Below are positions 34,531 through 46,672 of a stretch of 64,000 nt of DNA, one piece after another. Below the pieces are notes generated by a model. That model did no database searches. It had not been told where the DNA came from and saw only the letters and a list, made by a program, of their open reading frames with translations. How positions within the stretch are numbered: the stretch's first letter is position 1; each line of letters opens with the position of its first letter. The stretch is from Diphasiastrum complanatum (taxonomy: Eukaryota; Streptophyta; Lycopodiopsida; Lycopodiales; Lycopodiaceae): the NCBI GenBank assembly GCA_029204225.1, contig CM055100.1, forward strand, positions 55,259,278 to 55,323,277, written 5' to 3'. A program made the translations under genes and the position numbers.

Positions 34531-35319
34531 GGTCAAGCGAAATGGACTAGTTTTGCAGCTCTCCGTCCGATAGTCCCGTTTCTCCAAACGGGGTCCATTT
34601 TAGGTGCCGTCTGTTTTGACCAGTGGACAACTTTGATAGGAACCTGTTGGAATAGACAGGACGAGGAAACGACCGACGGTTGGCCCGCAACGTCCGTCCG
34701 AAGTTTGACATTAAACAGGGCTTCAAAGACACTTTGTCCGGTCGGGACCTGAAAACTGGGAGATGTTTCGGAGCCTCCGTGTTGGTATGCAAAATTTCGA
34801 CAACGTGTTGTAGCGTGTTGAAGTAGCGCCATTAATAATTAGTAAGCTGTTGAAGTTCATCCGGGGAGAAACCGATCTCATCAACCGAGACACAGTAGTG
34901 TGTAGGTCTTGCGATTTTCTGTAATGAATGACACAAGTTTATATAAGTAATCAGTAAGTTGTTGAAGTTCATCCGGGGGCAAACCGATCTCATCATATAA
35001 GACATAGTAGTGTGTCGGTCTTGTGGTTTCCTGTCTTGAGAGCTTGTCACTCTTCTGGTGAGCCCTAATTTTTCTCAGAGACTTTTGGTCCTGAGAGCTT
35101 GTCAATCTTCTGGTGAGCGTTCACCTCTCCCCAATCCTCTGGTCAGCATTCACTTCTTTGAGACAGTCACTGATGCACTCTAAACCCTAAACCAGTAATA
35201 TGTTTGCCAGAAAAACCTTCATCTTCACTCCAAACCCCTCTAAGATCTTTCTTTGCCGCTTTTTTGGAGCTTAGTTCCCAATGAAGGTTTGTAATAATTT
35301 ATGAACTGGTCATTAGTCA

Positions 35320-36110
35320 TTTATGAACTGCAACACCAACACTAGGGTGGTTCGACGCATCACAAAGAGCATGAGGACAGGTGGCACACACGCCCTACTG
35401 TTGTAGGTATATTTTGTTTCTCTATCCTTTTGCTTTCGTATTGGGTTAAGACATTCAGTGTAATGCCCTCACGGTTGTTTCGGCTATTCTCACAAATGAT
35501 TGACTTGTGCAGGTCAATCCCGATGAGTGCTTGGTTGCAGAGATAGGTCATTAGCTGGAGCCAGAGGTTGATCCAGACAATGCCGCTCGGCGTGCTCTGC
35601 GAGGTGATCTCGAGGATGATGCCGATGCCGATGAGACCACCCCCCTCCCTGCTGACGTTCCATTGCCCTCCTCTGATGATGAGCCCACATATGATTCAGA
35701 CGAGACGGTCGACCTTGCAGGGGATGGTCCACGTGCCCCACCCACTACTCCCGCATCACGCCCCCTTTTCGATGATGGCTGGTCAAAGTTTGCGAGGGAG
35801 ACAAAGGCTACTGCCCAGAGACAGATAGCGCAGAGATGACTCAGAGCATCACAGGCAGGCAGTTCTTCCCAGAGACCCCCCCCCCCCCCCCCCCCCCCCC
35901 CCGTGGTAGAGGGAGACCCCCAAGCATGAGTGTACCACAGAGGGTTCCTTCCGGAAGACCCAGAGGCAGGCCAGCTAAGAGATGGTGCATTGATGATTTT
36001 TCTAGCTGTCTCTTGGCAGGCATTGGCCCAAACTTAGAGGAGTCCCAGATGCCTCCAAACTCCCAGCCAGACTTTGTATTTGACACCCCTGTAGATGCAT
36101 CTGGCACGTA
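35320..36110 (+). pseudogene. hAT-like transposase C-terminus with AT-hooks
   Basis: After a degenerate start, the frame from about 35510 reads 'NPDECLVAEIGH', a stop, then an acidic stretch 'LEDDADADETTPLP' and 'FDDGWSKFARETKATAQRQI' to 35839. Another frame (35836-36111) has a Pro run encoded by poly-C, then 'RGRGRPPSM' and 'GRPRGRPAKR', which are AT-hook-type motifs, and ends 'VFDTPVDA'. The acidic tail resembles the end of hAT transposases. The link between the two frames is broken at the poly-C tract, perhaps only an indel in it. Confidence 0.4.
35876..35900. repeat. Poly-C tract
   Basis: About 25 consecutive C bases within the hAT-like frame, encoding polyproline. Length variation here would shift the frame. 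Confidence 0.9.
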
Positions 36111-36302
36111 GAGGGATGATTTTTTTAGCACAGACTTGTAGTTATTGATACACATTTTAGCATCATGTACAGTGGCATCAGATGAGATGTATATATATTT
36201 TTACAGTCTATTAGTGTCATGGCTAATTTATCGTGGTTGCTTACAAATGGTTAGCTCTGTGAAATTTGAATGATTAGTCAGAAATGGTTTGCTCCGTGCA
36301 AG

Positions 36303-36491
<189 letters not shown>

Positions 36492-37305
36492 CTGCATCTC
36501 ATTCATAACATATGCATCATGTTCAACCATTTAACATAACGTGCTAACCCCGACACCCTAACAACTGCCACAGTTAACATAACACCCTAAACTTTAACAA
36601 ATTATCCTAAACCACAACCCCACAGCCATAACCATCAAAACAAGCCACAACCATAATCATCATAACCACATCCATAAACATCATCAACCCCACCCCACAT
36701 CCTCATTGTGTCGTAGGCATTGCACCACAGGTATGTGCAGATTCAACATCAAAGCTGGACTTGTGTAGCATATACTTAAACCTGTGTAGAATGTATTAAT
36801 GGTCCAGGAATACAGTCCACTGGTTTGTGAAGCGGGTACAAACCCAAGGGACCGAGCCTGGATCGATTCGGGTATCGTCCGATGAAAATGGTCGTTCGAC
36901 GGGATAGAAACGCAATTAGGTCAGTCGAAATGGACTAGTTTTGCAGCTTTCCGTCCGATGGTCTCGTTTCTCCAAACGGAATCCATTTCAGGCGTCGTCT
37001 ATTTCGGCCAGCGGACGACCTCGATAGAAACTTGTCGAAATAGACAAGACAAGTAAAGGACCGACGAAGAAGCTAGAACGTCCGTCCGAAGTTTGACGTT
37101 GAAAAGGGCTTCAAAGACACTTCACGAGGGACGGGACCTGAAAACATTTGGAATTGACAAAATGGCCCAAGAATACAGTCCACGGATTCATGATCTCTCA
37201 AACGCCCAAGCCTAGCCCGATTCGGGTGTCGTTCAGTCAAAATGGCCCTTTAATGGGACAGAAACGCAATTAGGTCAAGCTAAATGGACTAGTTATGTGA
37301 TGAAG

Positions 37306-37485
37306 TTAATTCCAATCTGCTGCGTTTCCTCGCCCTTCCCAGGTGGGGCAGGGGGGAGCAGGTCCGAGGACCGTGAGGGCACGTAGCTGCAGCTCTGGTA
37401 GTCGTCCCATTATCTCTCGCTGGCTCTCATGAAATTCTGCTTCTAGCTTCCGTTCGTTGTGTCGGCGGACATCTACCAGGACATG
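37306..37485 (-). pseudogene. Short coding-like fragment, minus strand
   Basis: About 60 codons open on the minus strand ending in TAA (37306-37308). Sequence is GC-richer than neighbours and helical: 'RRHNERKLEAEFHESQREIM' then 'LPELQLRALTVLGPAPPCP'. It lies between two copies of the array unit and is absent from the other copies. Unrecognised; possibly a captured exon or gag fragment. Confidence 0.3.
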
Positions 37486-39059
37486 CTCCGATTAGTTGCC
37501 CACGTGAGTTGTACCACCCCAAACCCTAAATCTATCTCATCACATAGGCCATGGTACTGTGTAGAATACATCAATGGTTTGGAAACACAGTCCACAAGTT
37601 TGTGATCCCGATACAAACCCAAGGGATTGAGCCTGGTTCGATTCGGATATGGTCAAAATGGCCCTTCGAATGGAGAGAAGCACAATTAGATCAAGCGAAA
37701 TGGACTAGTTTTGCAACTCTCCGTCCGACGGCCTCGTTTCTCCAAACAGAATCCCTTTCAGGTGCTGTCTGTTTCGGCCAGTGGACAACCTCGATAGGAC
37801 CTGTTGGAACAGACAAGATGAGAAAACGTCCGAAGTTCGACGTTAAACAGGGCTTCAAAGACACTTTGTCCAGTCGGGACCTGAAAATTGGGAGATGTTT
37901 CGGAGCCTCCGTGTTGGTACGCAAAATTTCGACAGCGTGGTGTAGCGTGTTGAAGTAGTGCCATAAGTAATTAGTAAGCTGTTGAAGTTCATCCGAGGAG
38001 AAACTGATCTCATCAACCGAGACACAGTAGTGTGTAGGTCTTGTGATTTTCTGTAGTGAATGACACAATTTTATATAAGTAATTAGTAAGCTGTTGAAGT
38101 TCATCCGAGGGGAAACCGATCTCATCATATAAGACATAGTAGTGTGTCGGTCTTGTGGTTTCCTGTCTTGAGAGCTTGTCACTCTTCTGGTGAGCCCTAA
38201 TTTTCCTCAGAGACTTCTGGTCCTGAGAGCTTGTCACTCTTTTGGTGAGCGTTCACCTCTCCCCAATCCTCTGGTCAGCATTCACTTCTTTGAGATAGTC
38301 ACTGATGCACCCTAAACCCTAAACCCTAAACCAGTAATATGTTTGCTAGACAAACCATCATCTTCACTCCAAACCCCTCTCAGATCTTTCTTTGCCGTTT
38401 TTTTGGAGCTTAGTTCCCAATGAAGGTTCGTAATAATTTATGAACTGGTCGTTAGTCATCGTTGTTTGGTAGTATCTCAATTATGAGAGGCATGGGTAGT
38501 GGTTAGGTCTGTTGCAAACTTTTTGGTACCGTTTTCCTATTTTTTAACAGGAGGGGGCAGGTGGGTGCCAGACACCCTCTGATAATTAATTTCGGGGGAA
38601 AAAGAAGGGCCATAAATTGCTTTTATTTTGCTTTTGAGATGGGGGACAGCGTGGGCAGGTGCCTGTATTTTTTTGTTTTTGAAAAAAAAATGTCAAAAAA
38701 ATCGGATGCGTCCGGACACGAACGCACCCCTCTAATATTTGGGGGGGGGAGGGGCGTTTGGGTTGTCTCTTGGCAGGCGTTGGCCCAAACTTAGAGGTGT
38801 CCCAGATGCCTCCAAACTCCCAGCCAGAAATTGTATTTGACACCCCTATAGATGCATCTAGCACGTAGAGGGATGATTTTTTTAGCACAGACTTGTAGAT
38901 ATTGATACACATTTTAGCATCATGTACAGTGGCATCAGATGAGATGTATATATATTTTTACAGTCTATTAGTGTCATGGCTAATTTATCGTGGTTGCTTA
39001 CAAATGGTTAGCTCTGTGAAATTTAAATGGTTAGTCAGAAATGGTTTGCTCCGTGCAAG

Positions 39060-39202
<143 letters not shown>

Positions 39203-40475
39203 ATCTCATTCATAACATATGCATCATGTTCAACCATTTAACATAACATGCTAAACCCGACACCTTAACAACTGGCACAGTTAACATAACACCCTAAACC
39301 CTAACAAATCATCCTACCCCACAGCCATAACCATAAAAACAAGCCACAACCATAATCATCATAACCACATCCATAAACATCATCAACCCCACCCCACGTC
39401 CTCATTGTGTCGTAGGCATTGCACCACAGGTATGTGCAGATTCAATATCAAAGCTGCACTTGTGTAGCATATACTTAAACCTGCGTAGAATGTATTAATG
39501 GTCCAGGAATATAGTCCACTGGTTCGTGAAGCGGGTACAAACCTAAGGGACTGAGCCTGGCTTGATTCGGGTATTGTCCGGTCAAAATGGTCATTCGACG
39601 GGATAGAAACGCAATTAGGTCAGTCGAAATGGACTAGTTTTGCAGCTCTCCGTCCGATGGTCTTGTTTCTCCAAACGGAATCCGTTTCAGGTGTCGTCTA
39701 TTTCGGCCAACGGACAACCTCGATAGGAAGTTGTCAGAACAGACAAGACAAGGAAAGGACCGACGAAGAACCCAGAACATCCGTCCGAAGTTTGACGTTG
39801 AACAGGGCTTCAAGGACACTTCGCGAGGGACGGGACCTGAAAACATTTGGAATTGACAAAATGGCCCAAGAATACAGTCCACGGATTTGTGATCTCTCAA
39901 ACAACCGAGCCTAGCCCGATTTGGGTGTCTTGTCACTCTTCTGGTGAGCCCTAATTTTCCTCAGAGACTTCTGGTCCTGAGAGCTTGTCACTCTTCTGGT
40001 GAGCGTTCACCTCTCCCCAATCCTCTAGTCAGCATTCATTGCTTTGAGACAATCACTGATGCACCCTAAACCCTAAACCAGTAATATGTTTGCCAGACAA
40101 ACCATCATCTTCACTCCGAACCCCTCTCAGATCTTTCTTTGCCGCTTTTTTGGAGCTTAGTTCCGAATGAAGGTTCGGAATAATTTATGGACTGTTCATT
40201 AGTCATCGTTGTTTGGTAATATCTCAATTATGAGAGGCATGGGTAGTGGTTAGATCTGTTGCAAATTTTTTTGGTACCGTTTTCCTATTTTTTAACAGGA
40301 GGGGGCAGGTGGGTGCCAAACACCCTCTGATAGTTAATTCCGGGGGAAAAAGAAGGGCCATAAATTGCTTTTATTTTGCTTTTGGGATGGGGGACAGCAG
40401 TGGGCAGGTGCCTATATTTTTTTTTTTTGAAAAAAAAAATGTCAAAAAATCGGACGCGAACGCACCCCTCTAATA

Positions 40476-40485
40476 TTTTTTTTTT

Positions 40486-40516
<31 letters not shown>

Positions 40517-40521
40517 GGGGG
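40476..40521 (+). repeat. T20-G26 homopolymer junction
   Basis: Twenty T followed directly by 26 G, then 'cggtttggg'. The homologous place at 38742 has only a short interrupted G run. A run of G of this length can form a G-quadruplex; it is also a common sequencing-error site. Confidence 0.85.
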
Positions 40522-40590
40522 CGGTTTGGGTTGTTTGTGTAGGTTCGGGGGATATCCCCCTCTAATATAGGGCTTCTACTTGTTGATGGA

Positions 40591-43142
40591 AGGGCCCTTT
40601 CACGATGTAAAATTTTACTTTTTCTTTTTGGTCATAAATGTTTCATACACACATGCTCCAAGTGGAAGGTGCACATAAAAAAAAGGTAATTTTTTTACAC
40701 ACACCTTTCATGTGCCACAAGAAGGTGCATGTGAAAGAATTTTGCTTTGAAAGAAAATTGGACATATACCACCTAAGAATGGGCATTGTTTTCTTTGTAA
40801 AATGGTCAAAAATGGTTATACACCTTAGAAATATATGATTGTTTCAAAATAGATGAGCGGATTTCTTTAGAATGGATGTCCTACAATTGAAAAAGGAAAG
40901 AATTAAACTTCTTTGAATACATGGCCAGCCTTCTAGAACAAGGTGATTCATATATCATGAGAATCTTTTTGAGTATGCATGCCATTCAAAGGTGTGAAAA
41001 ATCAAAAACAAAAATTGCTTGCTAGAAGAAAAAAAAAAACACACAATCTAAACAGATTGCTTGCCTTCTATATAGAAAACAATAAAAAAAAGTAGAAAAA
41101 TTAGAACCAACTTCCATTGATCTATTCAATTGCATTGACTTTTGATGGCATGCCTTCTAAATATACATTAGAGGAGTTCTAAATCCAAAATAGACCCTTT
41201 GTAAAGATTTTTTTTATATTTTTTCTCAATTTTTTCTTACACATGGACCAATCAAAACACTCCAATTTGAAATCTATGTAACGTAACTTTTTGAGTCCAC
41301 ATTTTGATTCCACACTAAAAATGGCATAACTTTTTAGTGGTACGTTCGAATTTAGCGGGGTTTGATGCATTGGAAAGCACTCAACAAGGGCTTTCCAATG
41401 ATATGTTACATGACATACTTCCGAGGTACGATTAAAAAGTTATGGCAATTCAAAAGTACTAGTGTTATAATATTTTAATAATATAAACTACATATTGCAC
41501 GAATTCTTAAAGGGTCTTTTTGGAGTTCAAAACCCCTTTAATGGTACACAAACTAAAAGAAATTAAACCTTCCATTGATCTGCCAATTGCTTTGAATATG
41601 TGCAGGCCGCCGAGGTATATGTGATATTAGTGAAGAGTGACACCATTTCAAATCTGATTGGTATGCAATTTGGACCTGGTCTAAGAATTTTGGAGATAAA
41701 TTGTGACTAAGGCTAGAATTTTGCCCACCTTCAATAACTTGATCAAAAAGCACAAGCAGCGAAGTGAAATCTGGACTAAGAGTTGCTAAATGCATCATAG
41801 AACTTTGCTGCTGAATATCGTAGAAGAGGCAACAATTGTGGCAGAGTTATCAATCTGACTAGCTGGTTCTTGTAACTCGTTCACTCGGGTTACAAGAAAG
41901 TTCAAGACTTCCTCGAATGGTTCGCTAATGAGCTCGCAGATTACGGTAAAAGAATGGTTGCCGAAATGCTCAATGGGGCCATTTCAAATTAGAAATAATG
42001 CGATCACGGCCAATCTAGCTTCCTAAATCTGGCTATAGTGCGTATAGCAGATGATAACTTAGGAAGGGAAGTTATAGCTATATCCGCACTTCAGTAGTTG
42101 TACTTAGTTACGTCCTCTGTCGTCACATTCCTTCGTTAATCGGTTTGTGATCAGAAGAATGTGTGTGGATGTGTGAGATAGAGAGATAGATAAGAAGGCC
42201 ACTGAGTGCCTCAAACTGAATGAAGTATTCGCTGATCAATAAAATCTCTCTCTTTCTCTCTCGCTACAAAACCAAGGTGCTATTGCTCTCTTTAACTTCC
42301 ATAGAGGTATCATATGACTAATGCATGATCAGATTCTTCCTTTATAAGCATGAGCATGTACCATAATTATCTCTTTAAAAACGTTCTATCAACACAAAAC
42401 GGGGCACTGTCATACTACCCGAGAACCAACAAAATGGCACCATAGAACGGTTATCATATGCAGCATTAAAACCACAACATTCACTATCCAGTTCTGTCGG
42501 CACAAATCCGAGGTATACACCCTCATGCAAAATAAAAACTAAACACTACATATTTTCTTTTCCGGATTGCATCTCTGTCAACGCACAATGTGAAGCTACC
42601 ACGCTCTCGTGAAAGGGTAAAGCTTCTGTCATCAGGACTAATCTACTCGTCTCCACATATATATTAGTATGCATCGGAATGCTTTCTACTATTCTGACCC
42701 GTGCATCTCACGTGATTAACGGAAAATCAGGATTAGAAGGCATGGCCAACACTTCATTGCCTTCACTGTGGCAACCATTCCGAACCCTGATCGTACGCTA
42801 ATTGAGCTGCTGCAAGGCATAATAATTGTCCTCTCAGAAGGCCGCTTGCCCACAAATCCTATATAGGAAATTTTTGACCAAAAAGAATGAGTTTTCCTAT
42901 ATAGGTAAATAGCTTCCTCTGATTTACAGGAAAATTTGGACTAGAACAGCAACAGGACGCCTAGTGCTCTCATCCTTAGGCCTCCAAATCTTTCTTTAAC
43001 AACCGTACCTCTTGTCCTGATCTCCTTGCTTCTAAGTTCTAAGTTCAATTTTCCAAATCACAAAATTACGACCACACTTAGTGCTTATATTTAGAGGTCA
43101 AGTTGTCTTGCCCTTGCTCAGAGCAACAAGGCTCTGAAACCA
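40591..43142. other. Gene-free stretch; possible LTR debris
   Basis: No protein-like frame. Near 42130-42290 an 'aataaaat' signal followed by a CT-rich leader, after 'cactgagtgcctcaaactg', looks like the end of an LTR, but no partner or primer site is visible. 40640-40720 is rich in short A and T runs. Confidence 0.4.
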
Positions 43143-43400
43143 TAGATGCAACATGAGAGATAATAGAGCAAATGCAGAGAGAATGAACAAGAGACTGTTG
43201 TGCCAGAAACATAGACAGAGAAAAGAGAGAGAGACTGTTCTGCAGGCTACAAGCTGTACTCCTAGGAGGTTTTATAATAATGTCTTTTCAGTTTTCCTGT
43301 CTGAACGCGTAATATCAGCATATCATGATAATTTTTGTTGTTGGGGACTCTCACACGATGTCTAGCTAATGCATTCAAATGCCGATGAGTATAAATAAGT
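43143..43400 (-). repeat. Possible copia LTR end with primer site, minus strand
   Basis: On the minus strand, a TATA-like 'ttataaaac' and a CT-rich stretch lead to 'tctcatgttgca', followed by 'tggtttcagagcc', close to the copia primer site TGGTATCAGAGC. No gag follows, so this is a solo or truncated element at best. Confidence 0.35.
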
Positions 43401-44009
43401 AGGAAACGCTAATCTCATGTACAATGTAAATTTACAATACCTTTTTAGGAGCAGCTGGGCTGGTAGAGGTGTTTCCTGGATTTAGATTCTCCTAGAAGAT
43501 CAACGCCATTCACCCTAAGTTGCTAGATCTTGCCCTCTCCAAAGGAAGGAACTCTTGGAATTTTTGGATCACACTCTCCACATGTGCTTCACACACCTCT
43601 ATGACACATTTTCAGGTCATTAAACACTCAAGAACTATGAGTAGGAGTGAAACAATATGACTAGGATCTCAAAATCCTATCTAGAACTCTCAAAGCCTAG
43701 ATTGACAATGCTATCTTGAAGTTTTTCTCTACAATGGCAATGATTTGGTGCTCTTTGACAAAATTCATGAGGTTAGGTGCCCTACCTACCTCCAAACAAA
43801 TGTCAATAACTCAATCTAGGATCAACCATTTTGATTGAAATCAGTTGCATCTAGAAATCCTTATCAAATAGCTTCCAAACAAGTGCTCACTTGCTTATAT
43901 TTTTGGCCGAGTTAGAACAAAAATCCCATTGGAAACAAGTCGAGATCACAAAATTCTCTCAAAACTTGGTCTTTTACTCTCACAAACTTGTATGAAGCAC
44001 AAATGGATC

Positions 44010-44129
44010 CATTGTATATAGATTTCACCCAACAGGGTTGGCTCAGCTGGTTAGCTTGGCATCCAAAGTTTCTTTGGTCCCAGGTTCGAGCCTCCTCTTG
44101 GAAACCAAGAAGCATTGTATATAGATTTC
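44010..44129 (+). mobile_element. tRNA-derived SINE-like insertion with 17-bp target duplications
   Basis: An 86-bp insert (44027-44112) is flanked by a perfect 17-bp direct repeat, 'cattgtatatagatttc', at 44010-44026 and 44113-44129. The insert carries an A-box-like 'tggctcagctgg' (44039-44050) and a B-box 'ggttcgagcc' (44083-44092), the internal RNA polymerase III promoter of tRNA genes. It does not fold into a clear tRNA acceptor stem and has no poly-A tail, so it is either a very short SINE or a retro-copied tRNA fragment. Target duplications of this length fit LINE-type reverse transcription. Confidence 0.8.
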
Positions 44130-44645
44130 TTATGAGTCAAATGTCAAATCTCCTGAATTGTAGGATCTAATTCGTCAACACTAACCACCAATGATGATGT
44201 GTCAAAATTAGTGGGATCTTATCTAAAGTGGATATGGATGAGTACAATGAGCTGTCCCGCATGTGCTACAAGTGGCCTAGAGAGAGATTATGATGATTTT
44301 GAATTTGATCCATGATGGATCCATTGTAAAGTATAATGATGAGAGACATTGATTTGGGAGCAATCTGAGTGTTTTCACTCTATTATGCATGTTCTTTGTG
44401 AATGAATGCTTAGGATCTAATAAGTAATCATTTTTGTTGTTAGCAGGCCGTACACTTGCTGTACTTCACACATGTGAAGGCTTTTGATCATTATTTTTTA
44501 TTGTTCTTGCTTGGATGTGTAGAAATTGTCAAGTAGAAGCTTGTTTTGGATGCTAGTTTGGAGATAGATCAACATTCCAAAGTTGCCAATCACTCTTATT
44601 GATCTTTTGTAGATATATTTGAGTCCTATTCTCTGATTTTTGACA
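44130..44645 (+). repeat. Copia Y LTR (left boundary uncertain)
   Basis: Ends in 'tttttgaca' directly before the primer site. The left end was not found. Confidence 0.5.
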
Positions 44646-44658
44646 TGGTATCAGAGCC
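44646..44658 (+). promoter_or_regulatory. Copia Y primer-binding site
   Basis: 'tggtatcagagcc', exact match to the plant copia tRNA-iMet-type primer site, preceded by an LTR-like end 'ttttgaca'. Confidence 0.85.
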
Positions 44659-44844
44659 AAGTCTAAGAGCATAGATAATGATCAAGATCTTTCCATTTTG
44701 TAGAAAGCATTGGTGCTAAAATCAATTTGAGAGAGGTTGAGTCTAACCAAATGATTACTTTTAGGTTTGAAGTACAAATGAGTGTGTGAGAGGCTTCTGT
44801 ACTTGTACTTGCACCATATCTAACTGATTTTCAAGCTCATTTAG

Positions 44845-45705
44845 TTGAATGTGCACTTCTCTAGTTGTAAAAGAAATGGAAAACCTACTATGTTTGTCAC
44901 CTTCATGGATGGTCATAGTATATTTACTTGGATCTACCTCTTATCTTCTAAAGCTCTGATGTTTGAAACTTTCTTAAAGTTCAAAGTCCTGTTGAGAATT
45001 AATATAGTGCTAAGATCAAGGTACTAAGGGGATGGAGGAGGATAATACATCTCCCAAAGCTTCAAGCACTATTGTGAGCAAAATTGGCATAAAAAAGGAG
45101 TACTCATGTCCTGACACACCTCAACAAAATGGGGTGGCCAAGAGGAAAAACCATATTCTTTGTGAAAGTGAAAAGGCTCTAAGGCTAGATGCTTCTCTTC
45201 CCAAATCAGCTTCGAGTGAAGCTATTTCTTGTGCTACCTTATCTATGTAATAGATTCCCAAGTAATGCTCTTGATGGAAAATCACCATATGAGTTGTTGT
45301 TTAAAAAAAAACAAATGCAAGTCAATTGAGGATCTATGGATCCATTTTCTTTGTGCATGTTTCTTTGAAAATTACGACAAAAGAAAATCCAATTCCATGA
45401 AAGGAGTTTTTGTTGGATATTGTTCATCAAGCAAAGCTATAGACTTTCTACTAAGAAAATTGTAATTACTAAGAGATGTAATATTTCATGAAGGAAAGAC
45501 CATCAACCTAGATGATGTATCCTCAAGTCAACTTAATGAAGCACCTTTCAAGTCATTAATGGAGATGGACCGAGGCTTGACAGGAGGAAAATCAAGTGCC
45601 CATGTCTCTAGGTTTTCAAGAAGCAAATTCGAGTCGCATACCTTGAAACAAGAAGACAAGTGGTAACATTTCTCATGCACTCTTTACATCTTTTGATGAG
45701 CCTTC
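44845..45705 (+). pseudogene. Copia Y integrase remnant
   Basis: Integrase pieces in order: 'KPTMFVTFMDGHS' and 'FTWIYLLSSKA' (the second Asp-like site is degenerate), 'IGIKKEYSCPDTPQQNGVAK' (E replaced by K), 'EAISCATLSM', then 'KKGVFVGYCSSSKA'-like sequence and 'DVIFHEGKTINLDDVSSSQL'. Gag and protease are deleted. At about 45706 the frame reaches 'TSFDEPS' and is interrupted by the LTR of copia Z; the RT half of a copia resumes at 51735. Confidence 0.82.
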
Positions 45706-46346
45706 TGTTGGAATTCGATGCTCAGCCTCAAATTTATTCATTATGAGCATCCTAAAAGCTATCCAAAACCCTAAAAAAGAAGGCTCAAATTTTGAACAGA
45801 AGATCGAAAAATTCAAGATCGCATTTTCTAGAATTTTTTTATACCGGATCGACTCGAAAAATGCTATATTTTTCGAATCAGTGTATATTTTCCGAGTCAT
45901 TGTACATTTTTCGATACTTGTAAATTTCGATACTGTCGGTCTAAAATCCCCGACCCACCGACTTTGCGTTAACAGTCTGGCTACTTTGTACATTCAAAGG
46001 CGGCTGTAATAAGTGAGGTAGATAGCATTTAATGCTAATTAGATATTTAACAAGTAGAAGATATTTTGTGATAGACAAGACATAATCTTCATCAGAAAAC
46101 TTCTTCTGATTTTCGAATTTCTGTAGCCAGAGTCATCATGCTCAACAAGCTGAAGTTATTACTTCAAGCAATTGTACTCATTTTGTTGATATTAATCAGA
46201 GTGCAATTTCACTCCTACTACTGTATCATTCATTTGTGCATCTGTATGAATTATTCATCTTGATTATTCTGCTACTAATTGCGGCGCTTTTGATCCTACA
46301 CCAAGCTCGCTCATCAGGTTTTGCTCATTCCCACTCATTTCTGACA
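45706..46346 (+). repeat. Copia Z 5' LTR
   Basis: Starts 'tgttggaatt' and ends 'tttctgaca', immediately followed by the primer site 'tggtatcaaagcgg' at 46347. Matches the copia X 3' LTR at 12770-13238. Confidence 0.82.
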
Positions 46347-46487
46347 TGGTATCAAAGCGGCCAGTTCAGTAATCTGCATTTCATTGTGGATTATCAATTC
46401 TTGTTTCTATCAAGACGTTGTCTAGCAAGCGCGCAACCAACAGTAATCTAAAATTGTTGTTTCTACCAACGATCTCTCTCAACCAGA

Positions 46488-46672
46488 ATGGGTTCGTCTT
46501 CTAGTCCCTCTCTTATCGACAAACTCAATGGGAGTAACTACCATCTCTGGAAATTCAAAATGAAGGCCACACTACTTAGTCTAGCCAAAGAACTATGGGA
46601 CATCGTTGATGGCACAAAACTCAAAGGTGATGCACCCATTATCACCAAATGGAGACTGAGAGATGGCAAGGC
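46488..46672 (+). pseudogene. Copia Z gag start, truncated by element E
   Basis: 'MGSSSSPSLIDKLNGSNYHL' and 'AKELWDIVDGTKLKGDAPII' up to 'WRLRDGKA', after which the sequence turns into the opposite-strand methylase gene of element E. Full-length gag continues differently in the 29174 copy, so the break at about 46672 marks the insertion or rearrangement boundary. Confidence 0.85.

Noticed and set aside
34533-35105. Repeated minus-strand frames beginning MTSSQD or MALLQH
   Set aside because: They recur because the array is duplicated; composition and lack of domains argue against genes.
41816-42295. Complete solo LTR
   Set aside because: Polyadenylation-like and CT-rich words are suggestive, but no defined ends or target duplication were found.
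44027-44112. Functional tRNA gene
   Set aside because: A and B boxes are present, but the cloverleaf acceptor stem does not close and target duplications show it is a retroposed insert.
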